Program-made: the position numbers and the translations under genes
Source: Bacillus piscicola
GTDB lineage: Bacteria > Bacillota > Bacilli > Bacillales > Marinococcaceae
Assembly: GCF_022458745.1 (NCBI RefSeq)
Contig: NZ_JAJJJF010000001.1
Coordinates: 186,001 to 250,000, forward strand
DNA: 64,000 bases
Reading direction: 5' to 3'
In this document: positions 43,121 to 52,283 of the stretch, piece by piece
Layout of the letters: the number at the start of each line of letters is the position of its first letter
How positions within the stretch are numbered: the first letter of the stretch is position 1
The notes under the pieces: generated by a model
The model's input: the letters and a program-made list of their open reading frames with translations, nothing else
What the model was told of the DNA's origin: nothing
The model's database searches: none

Positions 43121-43465
43121 AGAATCTAGATCCAGGCACGACTGCAAGGAATAATCCGGAGTCAAGCGCGGTATATCCAGAGATGAATCGGAATTATCCA
43201 TCGTTTACGCGGAGTTATCCAGAATGGAGGGCAGGATATCCAAACAAGGACGGATGGAATCCATACAGAAGGTGAAGTTATCCATACATAGGAAAAAGCT
43301 ATCCACATATGATGCGAACATCCTCGCAGGAAAGAGAGTTATCCAGATTTCCCCACTTATAATCCAGACTCCAGGCATCGTTATCCATCGTCAAGTATGC
43401 GAAATCCATACTTCACGAGCTGTTATCCAGACGTAAGCCCGAGATATCCAAACTTGAGCACTTCC
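43121..43465. repeat. Family B tandem array 9 (about 16 copies)
   Basis: 21-bp units; the block 43177-43453 is nearly identical to 34346-34600 of array 8, including the non-repetitive run CACATATGATGCG and AGGAAAGAGAGTTATCCAG. The two copies flank the MFS/sigma-54/dehydrogenase region. Confidence 0.92.
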
Positions 43466-43517
43466 CGAAAAATCTATTATTGTGATAAAATAAAATAAAA
43501 AGAAAGGGTGGATGATT

Positions 43518-44177
43518 TTGACGATTAAAGCGATTGCGTTTGATGCATATGGCACGTTATTTGACGTACATACGGTAGTGGATAAATGTGAGGAGTTTTT
43601 TCCAGGACAGGGCCGGCAGTTTAGTGAAATTTGGCGACAAAAACAATTAGAATATTCATGGCTCCGTTCGTTAATGGGGCGCTACAAAGATTTCTGGGAA
43701 ATTACAGAAGATGCCCTGCAGTTCACGTTGAAAGAACTGAAGCTGGAAGCAGATGAAGATACCCGCACGGCGCTTCTTCACGAATATTTACAATTGAAAC
43801 CTTACCCGGAAGTGCCGGAAGCGTTAGAGAGATTGAAAGATAAAAATCTCGCTATCCTTTCAAACGGATCACCGCAGATGCTGCATACATTGGTAGAAAA
43901 TGCGCGTCTGTCCCACGTGTTTTCCAACCTGATCAGCGTCGATGAGCTAAAAACGTTCAAGCCGTTCATGGGCGTGTATCAACTAAGCCCGGCAACGTTA
44001 GGTGTGCCAAGAGAGGAAACGCTATTTGTGTCATCCAATTCGTGGGATGCCGCTGGCGCAAAAACATTCGGCTTTCAAGTATGCTGGATTAACCGTTTTA
44101 ACAAGCAATTTGATGAGCTGGGTGCCGAGCCGGACCGTGTGATCACTCAATTAGATGAATTGATCGATCAGATTTAA
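43518..44177 (+). CDS. (S)-2-haloacid dehalogenase, HAD type II
   Basis: A 219-residue HAD-superfamily enzyme. Nucleophile Asp9 in AIAFDAYGTLFD, the halide-cradle Arg in YSWLRSLMGRY, Ser-Asn in ILSNGSP, Lys in LKTFKPF and the C-terminal SSNSWDAAGAKTFGF: the complete type II haloacid dehalogenase set. It would hydrolyse L-2-haloalkanoates to D-2-hydroxy acids. TTG 43518 (6 nt after AAAGGGTGG) is preferred to ATG 43512, which touches the ribosome site. Stands alone between arrays 9 and 10, with its own terminator. Confidence 0.92.
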   Translation: MTIKAIAFDAYGTLFDVHTVVDKCEEFFPGQGRQFSEIWRQKQLEYSWLRSLMGRYKDFWEITEDALQFTLKELKLEADEDTRTALLHEYLQLKPYPEVPEALERLKDKNLAILSNGSPQMLHTLVENARLSHVFSNLISVDELKTFKPFMGVYQLSPATLGVPREETLFVSSNSWDAAGAKTFGFQVCWINRFNKQFDELGAEPDRVITQLDELIDQI

Positions 44178-44183
44178 TGAAAG

Positions 44184-44229
44184 AGAAATCCTCTTTGTTC
44201 GTACGAGAATGAGGGGATTTCTTTTTTTT
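44184..44229 (+). terminator. Terminator after the dehalogenase
   Basis: AGAAATCCTC (44184-44193) and GAGGGGATTTCT (44211-44222), followed by seven T. Array 10 begins right after it. Confidence 0.88.
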
Positions 44230-44234
44230 GTGTT

Positions 44235-44540
44235 CATCCACACTTCGCGTCCCGTTATCCATAGTTAGACGTTTGAAATCCAGACATCCCCCGGTGAATC
44301 CGTACTTGGATGGCGTATATCCACACTTGGCGTGGGACATCCACACTCTGGCAGCAAGTATCCAGACTTAGTTGAGAGATATCCAGAGTCGAGTGCGTGA
44401 AATCCAGACATCCAACAGGTGAATCCATACGTAGATGGTGTCTATCCACATTTGAGCGAGGGATATCCACCTTCCAGCAACAAGTATCCATCTTTAGCCG
44501 GGAGATATCCAGAGTTGGGTGCGTGTCATCCAGACTTACA
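44235..44540. repeat. Family B tandem array 10 (about 14 copies)
   Basis: 21-bp units with a variant tail rich in CATCCAACAG and CTTCCAGCAACAAGT. Two sub-blocks (about 44255-44395 and 44398-44535) resemble each other: each carries ATCC(A/G)GACATCC, GGTGAATCC and GGCAGCAAGT or CCAGCAACAAGT, so a higher-order repeat of about 145 bp is present. Confidence 0.88.
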
Positions 44541-44650
44541 TTCCTGCGCCTTCGAATCATGTCTTTCGTTTTGAAGCAAGATCGTATATAATAGCGGTAA
44601 TATAGATTTAAAATTCAAATAATTTTATCACGTGCAAGAGGGCTGATAGT

Positions 44651-45667
44651 ATGTTGAAGTTGCAGGATATAGTGGATGTGATTCAGTTACAGGAATTGCA
44701 GAATTCTTTTGCGAACGCAACAGGTCTAGCTGCAGTCCTCGTTGATTTCCGAGGACGCCCCATTACCGAATACAGTAATTTTACAGGTTTTTGCCGCCTC
44801 ATTCGCAAGGAACCCCAGTTTCATGATACATGTTATAAATGTGATGCTTTCGGCGGTTTGGAAGCGGCGAGAAAGGAAACGTATTACGTGTACCGCTGTC
44901 ATGCGGGGCTGGTAGATTTTGCGATCCCGGTTGTCGTACAAGGACAACTGATGGGGTCGCTGCTTGTCGGACAGGGAAAAGTGGCGGAAGCGGAGCAGGA
45001 CAAGCTGGATTATATTACAACAGCCTCTCGCTTTTGGAAGGAGAAGGAGGAGCTGGTGAATGAGTATTCGAAGATCCCAGTCACTTCCTACGAAAAAATC
45101 ACGGCAGCGGCTGAGACGATGTTTTACGTGTTGAATGAATTAATAGATAAAGCCGTTACGGAGTATGAGGCGAGCGTGCCTGTAGGTGATAAGGACAACC
45201 CCCGAGGGAGCTTGCCCACCGAAGAAGAAGGGGAGCCTTACCATCTGGATGCCCCTTTGGATGACGTTCGAGTGCGACGAGAAAAACAAGAAATTCAGTT
45301 GGCACTTCGGTATATTGAGGATCATTATCAAAAAGGAGTCACGTTGGAAGAAGTTGCCGCGCACGTTCATTTGAGCACGTATTATTTAAGTAAACTATTT
45401 AAAAAAGAATTAAAAACTAACTTCGTTCAGTACGTGACCGAACGGAAAATGAAGAAAGCAAAAGAACTGTTGGAATGGACAGATATGCCTGTTCTCCAGA
45501 TAGCCCTGGAGCTCCATTACAAAGAACCAAATTATTTTAGTAAGGTGTTCAAAAAAATAGTCGGCCAAACACCGTCAGAATACCGAAAAGAAAAAGAACA
45601 AAACCGGGATGATTCCAGCTTATTTCAGAAGCACACGCGCGTTTTAAATGGAAAATGGTATATATAA
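44651..45667 (+). CDS. PocR-domain AraC-family activator of the diol dehydratase operon
   Basis: A 338-residue regulator. The N-terminal PocR sensor domain (about 10-165) has the Cys-rich centre FCRLIRKEPQFHDTCYKCD and YRCHAGLVDFAIPVVVQGQL; a linker follows, then a C-terminal AraC DNA-binding domain (from about 215: IEDHYQKGVTLEEVAAHVHL, YYLSKLFKKEL, FSKVFKKIVGQTPSEYRKE). PocR in Salmonella activates the pdu and cob operons in response to 1,2-propanediol. Here the gene lies directly upstream of pduABCDEGH in the same direction, so the same job is likely. Own terminator follows. Confidence 0.93.
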   Translation: MLKLQDIVDVIQLQELQNSFANATGLAAVLVDFRGRPITEYSNFTGFCRLIRKEPQFHDTCYKCDAFGGLEAARKETYYVYRCHAGLVDFAIPVVVQGQLMGSLLVGQGKVAEAEQDKLDYITTASRFWKEKEELVNEYSKIPVTSYEKITAAAETMFYVLNELIDKAVTEYEASVPVGDKDNPRGSLPTEEEGEPYHLDAPLDDVRVRREKQEIQLALRYIEDHYQKGVTLEEVAAHVHLSTYYLSKLFKKELKTNFVQYVTERKMKKAKELLEWTDMPVLQIALELHYKEPNYFSKVFKKIVGQTPSEYRKEKEQNRDDSSLFQKHTRVLNGKWYI

Positions 45668-45671
45668 ATGG

Positions 45672-45706
45672 AAAAAAAGCTTGAGACAACGCTCTCAAGC
45701 TTTTTT
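45672..45706 (+). terminator. Terminator after the PocR-AraC gene
   Basis: GCTTGAGA and TCTCAAGC (8-bp stem, 6-nt loop) with A and T runs on both sides. Confidence 0.92.
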
Positions 45707-45720
45707 GCATGTAAAGAGCA

Positions 45721-45782
45721 AAAAAGTATCCCTGCAGGACAAAAATGTATCTGTTGATCAGATAAGATGGACAACTGTTTAT
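45721..45782 (+). promoter_or_regulatory. Candidate activator site and promoter of the pdu operon
   Basis: AAAAAGTATCCCTG (45721) and AAAAATGTATCTGTTG (45741) form a direct repeat about 20 bp apart, the usual layout for an AraC-family site, ending at TTGATC (45754-45759), a fair -35. The -10, GTTTAT after 17 bp, is poor, as expected for an activator-dependent promoter. No B12 riboswitch was seen. Confidence 0.4.
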
Positions 45783-45876
45783 CCGTTCCCGCCAATAATG
45801 TAGGGGGTATTTTTTCGAAAATTAGGTTATCTTTAATGAAATCAGAAAATACAGGAAAAACAAAGGGGCGATTCCG

Positions 45877-46158
45877 ATGAACCAAGAAGCGCTTGGAATG
45901 ATAGAAACAAAAGGATTGGTTGGTGCGATTGAAGGAGCTGACGCGATGGTGAAGGCAGCGAATGTCACGCTGCTCGGTTATCAAAAGGCAGGATCGGGTC
46001 TCATTACGGTAATGGTCCGTGGCGATGTAGGGGCCGTGAAAGCCGCAGTGGACGCAGGGTCAGCAGCTGCAGAAAAAGTAGGACAAATTATTTCTGTCCA
46101 TGTTATCCCAAGACCGCACAATGAATTGGCAGCTATTCTTCCTGCCCATTCTGAATGA
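45877..46158 (+). CDS. pduA: Bacterial microcompartment hexamer shell protein
   Basis: A 93-residue BMC-H protein. [24 protein letters not shown], then [28 protein letters not shown] and the end PRPHNEL are typical of PduA/PduJ/EutM. It forms hexameric facets of a metabolosome, with a central pore that passes substrate. First gene of the operon; the ATG is preceded by AAAGGGGCG. Only this hexamer and the PduB trimer are encoded here; no BMC-P vertex protein is in the window, so the shell must draw on genes elsewhere or be incomplete. Confidence 0.95.
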   Translation: MNQEALGMIETKGLVGAIEGADAMVKAANVTLLGYQKAGSGLITVMVRGDVGAVKAAVDAGSAAAEKVGQIISVHVIPRPHNELAAILPAHSE

Positions 46159-46182
46159 TTAGCCGAATAGGGGGGAACGCGT

Positions 46183-46968
46183 GTGAAAGAACAAGTGATA
46201 GAGAGTGTCATGGAGGAAGTGTTAAAAAAAATGAATGGAACGTCCTCCGTTACCGAGGAAACGCCCGCGGAGAAAAAAGAATGTCGAGTTACTGAATTTG
46301 TCGGAACCGGCTTCGGGGAGACGATTGGGCTGGTGATCGCCAATGTGGACGCCAGCCTTCACCAAGCGATGGGTCTACAGAAGAAATACCGATCCCTTGG
46401 AATAATCGGCGGCAGAACCGGGGCAGGCCCGCAAATTTTAGCAGCGGATGAAGCAGTCAAAGCAACGAACACAGAGGTGCTCGCTGTGGAACTAGCCCGC
46501 GATACAAAAGGTGGTGCGGGGCATGGAAGTCTAATTATTTTCGGGGCTGAGGATGTCGCGGACGCCCGCCGAGCAGTCGAAGTAGCGTTGGCTGAGTTGG
46601 AAAGAACGTTTGGCGATGTGTATGCGAATGAAGCGGGACACCTGGAGTTTCAGTATACGGCGCGGGCAAGCACTGCTTGTCAAAAAGCATTTCAAGCCCC
46701 GACAGGAAAAGCGTTTGGGCTTGCTGTCGGTGCCCCGGCGGCGATTGGAGTCGTTCTCGCTGACACCGTGATGAAAGCGGCGGATGTCGATGTTGTCAGC
46801 TATAGCTCTCCAGCAAAAGGGACAAGTTTTTCCAATGAGGTTATTTTAACTTTCAGCGGTGATTCCGGTGCTGTCCGCCAGGCGCTGGTCGAAGCGCGCG
46901 AGACAGGGAAACAGCTGCTGGGAGCACTAGGAAGTACACCCGTTTCGGACAAGAAACCTTACATTTAA
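46183..46968 (+). CDS. pduB: Microcompartment trimer shell protein PduB
   Basis: A 261-residue BMC-T protein with two tandem BMC domains (about 55-145 and 160-250; GLVIANVDASLHQAMG and AIGVVLADTVMKAADVDVVS). Its first 20 residues, KEQVIESVMEEVLKKMNG, form an amphipathic helix of the type that links shell and core; nearly the same pattern opens PduE in this operon. GTG 46183 has GGGGGGAACG upstream. PduB is needed to attach enzyme core to shell in Salmonella. Gap to pduA is 24 bp. Confidence 0.95.
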   Translation: MKEQVIESVMEEVLKKMNGTSSVTEETPAEKKECRVTEFVGTGFGETIGLVIANVDASLHQAMGLQKKYRSLGIIGGRTGAGPQILAADEAVKATNTEVLAVELARDTKGGAGHGSLIIFGAEDVADARRAVEVALAELERTFGDVYANEAGHLEFQYTARASTACQKAFQAPTGKAFGLAVGAPAAIGVVLADTVMKAADVDVVSYSSPAKGTSFSNEVILTFSGDSGAVRQALVEARETGKQLLGALGSTPVSDKKPYI

Positions 46969-46983
46969 CTGGCAAGGAGGAAT

Positions 46984-48651
46984 ATGATGAAGTCGAAACG
47001 TTTTCAAGTATTAGCCGATCGGCCGGTGAACCAAGACGGCTTTGTTGCAGAGTGGCCGGAAGTCGGCATGATTGCCATGGACGGACCGAATGACCCGGTG
47101 CCCAGCTTAAAAATAACCGATGGGAAAATAACTGAATTAGACGGAAAAAAAGCGGAAGAATTTGATTTTATTGACAGTTTTATTGCGGGTCACGGGATCC
47201 ATATCGAAAAAGCAGAAGAAGCAATGGCGATGTCTTCCTTGGAGCTGTCCCGCATGTTAGTGGACATTAATGTGCCGCGTGAACAAATCATTCCCCTTAC
47301 GACTGCCATCACCCCTGCGAAAATATGTGAGGTCGTCGGGCATATGAATGTGCTGGAAATGATGATGGCTCTGCAGAAGATGCGGGCCCGAAAAACCCCT
47401 TCTAATCAGTGCCACGTGACAAATGTCAAAGATAACCCTGTTCAGATAGCCGCAGATGCTGCAGAGGCTGCCATCCGTGGTTTTGATGAGCAGGAGACGA
47501 CCGTCGGAATTGTTCGCTATGCTCCTTTTAACGCCCTGTCCTTATTAGTAGGCGCTCAAACGGGACGTGGTGGTATTTTAACGCAATGTTCGGTGGAAGA
47601 AGCAACCGAGCTTCAATTAGGCATGCAAGGACTGACGAGTTATGCGGAGACGGTATCTGTATACGGGACGGAACAAGTCTTTGTAGACGGGGATGACACG
47701 CCATTCTCGAAGGCATTTCTGGCATCTGCCTATGCGTCACGTGGATTGAAAATGCGCTTCACATCCGGCACAGGGTCTGAGGTCCAGATGGGCTACGCAG
47801 AAGGCAAATCCATGCTGTACTTAGAAGCACGGTGTATTTTTTTATCCAAGGGTGCTGGGGTACAAGGGTTGCAAAATGGCTCGATTAGCTGCATCGGTGT
47901 TCCAGGAGGCGTCCCATCAGGAATTCGTGCGGTTCTCGCTGAAAATCTTATCACGACGATGCTGGACATGGAAGTGGCCTCCGGTAATGACCAAACGTTT
48001 TCTCATTCCGATATTAGACGGACCGCCCGTACTCTCATGCAGATGGTTCCCGGTACTGACTTTATTTTCTCCGGGTACAGCTCCGTTCCGAATTACGACA
48101 ACATGTTTGCAGGGTCCAATTTTGATGCGGAGGATTTTGATGACTACAACGTGTTACAGCGTGATCTAAAAGTGGATGGCGGCTTAAGGCCGGTGACCGA
48201 AGAAGAGGCCGTCAAGATACGCAATAAAGCAGCAAAAGCTATTCAAGCCGTCTTTGAAGAGCTGGGACTTCCGGAAATTACCGACGAAGAAGTGGAAGCT
48301 GCGACCTACGCACACGGCAGCAAGGACATGCCAGAGCGGGAGGTAGTCGAAGATCTGCGGGCTGCAGAAGACATGATGAAGCGCGGAGTGAACGGACTGG
48401 ATGTGGTCAAAGCGCTTAGTAAACGAGGATTTGAAGAGGTAGCCGGGAACGTATTGAATATGTTAAAGGAACGGGTTTCTGGAGACTACTTGCACACCTC
48501 TGCGATTATCAAAGAAGATTTCAACGTGGTTAGTGCCGTTAATGACCTTAACGACTATGAAGGTCCCGGCACTGGTTATCGGGTTAGTGAAAAGCGCTGG
48601 GAAGAAATAAAGAATATTCCGAATGCGCTTTCTCCGCAGGATATGGAATAA
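46984..48651 (+). CDS. pduC: B12-dependent propanediol/glycerol dehydratase, large subunit
   Basis: A 555-residue diol dehydratase alpha chain of usual length (about 554). Family segments SKRFQVLADRPVNQDGFV, ERWPEVGM-type opening (here EWPEVGMIAMDGPNDPVPS), MQKMRARKTPSNQCHVTN and GLTSYAETVSVYGTEQVF are present; it carries the substrate and potassium site and binds the corrin ring from below. The reaction converts 1,2-propanediol to propionaldehyde, or glycerol to 3-hydroxypropionaldehyde; the two cannot be separated here, although PduA/PduB neighbours favour propanediol. Start ATG 46984 with AAGGAGG. Confidence 0.97.
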   Translation: MMKSKRFQVLADRPVNQDGFVAEWPEVGMIAMDGPNDPVPSLKITDGKITELDGKKAEEFDFIDSFIAGHGIHIEKAEEAMAMSSLELSRMLVDINVPREQIIPLTTAITPAKICEVVGHMNVLEMMMALQKMRARKTPSNQCHVTNVKDNPVQIAADAAEAAIRGFDEQETTVGIVRYAPFNALSLLVGAQTGRGGILTQCSVEEATELQLGMQGLTSYAETVSVYGTEQVFVDGDDTPFSKAFLASAYASRGLKMRFTSGTGSEVQMGYAEGKSMLYLEARCIFLSKGAGVQGLQNGSISCIGVPGGVPSGIRAVLAENLITTMLDMEVASGNDQTFSHSDIRRTARTLMQMVPGTDFIFSGYSSVPNYDNMFAGSNFDAEDFDDYNVLQRDLKVDGGLRPVTEEEAVKIRNKAAKAIQAVFEELGLPEITDEEVEAATYAHGSKDMPEREVVEDLRAAEDMMKRGVNGLDVVKALSKRGFEEVAGNVLNMLKERVSGDYLHTSAIIKEDFNVVSAVNDLNDYEGPGTGYRVSEKRWEEIKNIPNALSPQDME

Positions 48652-48672
48652 AAGAAGAAAGGAGGAGTCAAC

Positions 48673-49347
48673 ATGGCTATCCATGAAGAGGAGCTGCGAG
48701 AGGTTATTGAGGATGTCCTGAGAAGGTTAGCGGAGGAATCGCAAAAAGAACAAGCAGTCGACGCGAAGGTATTGCCGGAATCGACTGGGACGGCATCCTC
48801 TGCCGTCGGAATCGTGGAAAAGGGAGCAGCGAAAAAGGGCACCCGAACAGACGAGGTTGTCATCGGCATTGCGGCAGCTTTTGGCAAACATCAAACCAAG
48901 ACAATTGTTGGCATTCCGCACGATCAGCTGTTAAAAGAAGTAATTGCCGGGATTGAAGAGGAAGGGTTACTTGCACGAGTGGTACGACTCCATCGGAGCT
49001 CAGACGTAGGATTTGTCGCTCACGATGCGGCAAAGCTAAGCGGATCGGGGATTGGAATTGGCATCCAGTCAAAAGGGACAACCGTGATCCATCAAGAAGA
49101 TCTGCAGCCATTAAATAACTTGGAGCTATTTCCACAAGCCCCGTTACTTGATCTCGAAACCTTTCGTGCCATTGGAAAAAACGCCGCCAAATATGCAAAA
49201 GGGGAGTCACCGAACCCGGTACCGACAAGAAATGATCAAATGGCCCGTCCGAAATACCAGGCGATTTCCGCCTTGCTTCATATTAAAGAAACACAATATG
49301 TTGACCGTAACAAAGCGCCGGAAGAATTGGATGTAAGTTTTGAATAA
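48673..49347 (+). CDS. pduD: Propanediol dehydratase, medium subunit
   Basis: A 224-residue beta chain. Recognisable by [41 protein letters not shown] and [21 protein letters not shown], the segments that form the upper B12 contact. The N-terminal [18 protein letters not shown] is an amphipathic helix separated by a loose linker (residues 20-55): a classic microcompartment encapsulation peptide. GGAGG precedes the ATG. Downstream of pduC by 21 bp. Confidence 0.97.
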   Translation: MAIHEEELREVIEDVLRRLAEESQKEQAVDAKVLPESTGTASSAVGIVEKGAAKKGTRTDEVVIGIAAAFGKHQTKTIVGIPHDQLLKEVIAGIEEEGLLARVVRLHRSSDVGFVAHDAAKLSGSGIGIGIQSKGTTVIHQEDLQPLNNLELFPQAPLLDLETFRAIGKNAAKYAKGESPNPVPTRNDQMARPKYQAISALLHIKETQYVDRNKAPEELDVSFE

Positions 49348-49362
49348 AAGGAGGGGAAGCCG

Positions 49363-49890
49363 TTGGTGAATGAACAACTTATCGACCAAATCATGAAGGA
49401 AGTGTTACAGAAAATAGGGGGAGAAGATGACCATCCAGGCGTGTCACCTTCGCTAGGCAAAAGGGATGCCGGTGCAACCGTCGTTGCTAGAGGTGACTAC
49501 CCCTTATCTGAAAAAAGGCCGGAGCTGGTCACGTCACCGACAGGAAAAAAACTGGATCACTTTACATTGGAACGTGTGTTAAACGGTGACCTTACGCGTG
49601 AAGACGTGCGCATTTCTTCTGAGACATTGGAGCTGCAAGCACAAATTGCCGAGTCCATGGGCAGGGATCCCTTGGCACGTAATTTTCGCAGAGCGGCGGA
49701 GTTGATCGCTGTCCCGGATGATAGAATTTTAGAAATCTATAATGCGTTAAGGCCGTACCGCTCTACCAAAGAGGAACTCCTCGAGATCGCAGACGAATTA
49801 GAGAACCGCTATCATGCTGCAATCAATGCGTCTCTTGTCCGGGAAGCTGTTGCCATATATGAAAAAAGGGATCGTCTGAAAAAAAACTAG
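49363..49890 (+). CDS. pduE: Propanediol dehydratase, small subunit
   Basis: A 175-residue gamma chain. YPLSEKRPELVTSPTGKKLD, FTLERVLNGDLTREDVRIS, LARNFRRAAELIAVPDDRIL and EIYNALRPYRSTKEELLEIA are family-typical. It too begins with an amphipathic helix (NEQLIDQIMKEVLQKIGG) followed by a linker, resembling a second encapsulation signal. The ORF start 49363 (TTG) and GTG 49366 are both possible behind GGAGGGG; the MVNEQ start is the accepted frame. Confidence 0.96.
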   Translation: MVNEQLIDQIMKEVLQKIGGEDDHPGVSPSLGKRDAGATVVARGDYPLSEKRPELVTSPTGKKLDHFTLERVLNGDLTREDVRISSETLELQAQIAESMGRDPLARNFRRAAELIAVPDDRILEIYNALRPYRSTKEELLEIADELENRYHAAINASLVREAVAIYEKRDRLKKN

Positions 49891-49915
49891 GATAAGATGT
49901 GCAGGAGGATGAGCG

Positions 49916-51748
49916 ATGAAACTGGTGGCTGGAGTGGACATTGGCAATGCGACCACTGAAGTGGCAATCGCGAACGTATCGGCAGATCATAACGTGACTT
50001 TTTTAACGAGCGGGATCGTGCGCACAACGGGAATGAAAGGGACAACGAAAAACATCCACGGCGTCTTGGCTGCCGTTCAGGAAACATTGCAACAGATAAA
50101 CCAAAGCGTGGATGACTTAGATCTAATCCGTATGAACGAGGCGGCTCCCGTTATTGGGGATGTAGCAATGGAGACGATTACGGAGACGATTATTACCGAA
50201 TCTACCATGATCGGGCATAACCCCGACACCCCGGGGGGAATGGGGCTTGGGATTGGAAAAACAACCCCACTCTGTGACCTTGATAATGTCTCGACAGAGG
50301 AAGCTATTATTGTGTTGATCGGAAAAGAAATCGATTTTACAGACGCAGCGAAGAGCATTAATAAAGGATTCGAGAGAGGATGTAACATCGCCGCGGCCGT
50401 CGTGCAGAAGGATGACGGCGTGCTCATTCATAACCGCATCACAAAAAAGATACCGATCATCGACGAGGTACGCTTTCTTGAAAAAGTACCGAAAGGGATG
50501 ATGGCAGCAGTCGAAGTAGCGCCGCCTGGAAGTGTCGTGGAGACGTTGTCTAATCCCTATGGAATTGCCACGGTCTTCGGTTTGAGCGGAGAAGAGACAA
50601 AAATGATAGTCCCGATCGCCCGTGCCCTCATCGGCAACCGTTCCGCTGTGGTGATTAAAACGCCGAAAGGGGACGTACAAGCCAAAAGCATTCCTGCTGG
50701 AAAAATCCATCTGCTCGGGAAGAAGAAAGCGGTCGTGGACGTCGAGGACGGGGCTGAAAAAATAATGGCTGCTTTAACTGCCGCTGCTCCTATTGAAGAT
50801 ATCAAAGGGGAACCGGGAACGAATGCCGGTGGAATGCTGGAAAAAGTGCGTCACGCCATGGCTGAATTAACCGGTCAAGAGTCGAGGTCGGTGAGGATTC
50901 AAGATCTATTAGCGGTTCAGACGTTTAGCCCACAAAAAGTAAAGGGCGGACTCGCGGAGGAATTTTCGCCCGAAAACGCCGTTGGGATTGCAGCCATGGT
51001 TAAAGCGGACAAGTTGCAGATGCAAATGATAGCAGATGAGCTTCACAAGAGAATGGACGTAACCGTGGAAGTGGGCGGAAAAGAGGCGGATATGGCCATT
51101 CACGGTGCGTTGTCTACACCGGGAACGAACGTCCCGGTTGCGATCATTGATATGGGAGCCGGCTCGACGGACGCTTCGATCATGACAAGTTCCGGTCAAA
51201 CGACGTCTATTCACTTAGCTGGCGCGGGTGATATGGTAACGATGCTTATTAACTCAGAATTGGGGCTGGAGGATATCGATTTAGCGGAAGATATCAAAAA
51301 ATATCCACTGGCAAAAGTAGAAAGCTTGTTTCATGTTCGTCATGAAGACGGTACCGTACAATTTTTCGATAAGCCCTTAGAGCCGCAAGTGTTTGCGAGA
51401 ATAGTGCTCTTGAAAAAGGGCTTTATGGTGCCGCTTCCAGGAAAGAATTCTCTCGATAAAGTAAAGAAAGTAAGAAAAAGTGCGAAAGAGAAAGTATTCG
51501 TTACGAACGCGCTTCGTGCGCTTGCTATGGTATCTCCGACCGGGAACATTCGTGATATGGAGTTTGTCGTGTTAGTAGGAGGCTCTGCGTTGGATTTTGA
51601 AATTCCACAGTTAGTGACGGATGCCCTCTCATCATACGGTATTGTCGCAGGTAGAGGGAACATTCGCGGGGTGGAAGGTCCGCGTAACGCTGTTGCAACT
51701 GGCCTTGTTTCAGCCCTGAAAGAGGGGAGAGAGGCCCGGTGGGAGTAA
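49916..51748 (+). CDS. pduG: Diol dehydratase reactivase, large subunit
   Basis: A 610-residue actin-like ATPase that removes damaged cobalamin from the dehydratase. GVDIGNATTEVAIANV is the phosphate-binding loop; the adenosine-binding region includes AIIDMGAGSTDASIM and VLVGGSALDFEIP. Length matches the family (about 605-610). ATG 49916 has GGAGGATGAGCG upstream. It overlaps pduH by 10 nt. Confidence 0.97.
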   Translation: MKLVAGVDIGNATTEVAIANVSADHNVTFLTSGIVRTTGMKGTTKNIHGVLAAVQETLQQINQSVDDLDLIRMNEAAPVIGDVAMETITETIITESTMIGHNPDTPGGMGLGIGKTTPLCDLDNVSTEEAIIVLIGKEIDFTDAAKSINKGFERGCNIAAAVVQKDDGVLIHNRITKKIPIIDEVRFLEKVPKGMMAAVEVAPPGSVVETLSNPYGIATVFGLSGEETKMIVPIARALIGNRSAVVIKTPKGDVQAKSIPAGKIHLLGKKKAVVDVEDGAEKIMAALTAAAPIEDIKGEPGTNAGGMLEKVRHAMAELTGQESRSVRIQDLLAVQTFSPQKVKGGLAEEFSPENAVGIAAMVKADKLQMQMIADELHKRMDVTVEVGGKEADMAIHGALSTPGTNVPVAIIDMGAGSTDASIMTSSGQTTSIHLAGAGDMVTMLINSELGLEDIDLAEDIKKYPLAKVESLFHVRHEDGTVQFFDKPLEPQVFARIVLLKKGFMVPLPGKNSLDKVKKVRKSAKEKVFVTNALRALAMVSPTGNIRDMEFVVLVGGSALDFEIPQLVTDALSSYGIVAGRGNIRGVEGPRNAVATGLVSALKEGREARWE

Positions 51749-52203
51749 ACGAAGAGGACCAATACGGAGTCCACGTGTATTACAGTAGGGAGCTCGGCCA
51801 CCCTCGTCTCCCGAGTTCAGTATTGGAAGGATTAGAAGAAGAAGGGGTTCCTGCCGTCGTAGAGGAGAAAATGGAACCGGCATCTTTGCAATTGAGCTGG
51901 GAAGCCGCGTTGGCGTCCCGTTTAGGGGTAGGGATTGGCATAGGAACAGATGGACAGATAATGCTCCATTATAAAAAATTAGACCCGACTACTCCTCTGT
52001 TTACCATTTCTCAAGAAGAGTCAACCAACCAAAGAGTGATTGGCGCTAATGCCGCGCGTCTTGTAAAAGGCATCCCTTTTCAAACATTCATGGAAAAAAA
52101 GGAAAATTCCCCTCCATTCGAGAAAAAGTTATCAAGAGAAGAGATCACTGTCATTGTGGAGTTAGTTATTCAAAAACTGCACGAAAAAAGGAAGGAAGCT
52201 TAA
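51739..52203 (+). CDS. pduH: Diol dehydratase reactivase, small subunit, with C-terminal targeting-like helix
   Basis: A 154-residue protein from GTG 51739. GVHVYYSRELG, SWEAALASRLGVGIGIGTDGQIMLHYKKL and NQRVIGANAARLVKGIPF match the reactivase small subunit, normally about 115-125 residues. After a linker (FMEKKENSPPFEKK), it carries an extra helix, LSREEITVIVELVIQKLHEK, which matches the pattern of the encapsulation peptides on PduD, PduE and PduB in the same operon. It may therefore direct the reactivase to the compartment, a C-terminal placement that is less common than N-terminal. Confidence 0.92.
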   Translation: MGVNEEDQYGVHVYYSRELGHPRLPSSVLEGLEEEGVPAVVEEKMEPASLQLSWEAALASRLGVGIGIGTDGQIMLHYKKLDPTTPLFTISQEESTNQRVIGANAARLVKGIPFQTFMEKKENSPPFEKKLSREEITVIVELVIQKLHEKRKEA

Positions 52204-52283
52204 CCGTGACGTAAGGGACGGATGATGTCCTTCCTGCAAAGCAGATGTCTCAAAAATCATCATGGAGAGGGCATGGGATAGCA

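Noticed and set aside
17351-44540. CRISPR arrays as an explanation for the short repeats
   Set aside because: There is no conserved repeat alternating with unique spacers, unit lengths are 21 or 52 bp with gradual divergence, and no cas genes are present.
45707-45876. B12 riboswitch before the pdu operon
   Set aside because: No B12-box or conserved core was found in the leader; AraC-type direct repeats explain regulation better.
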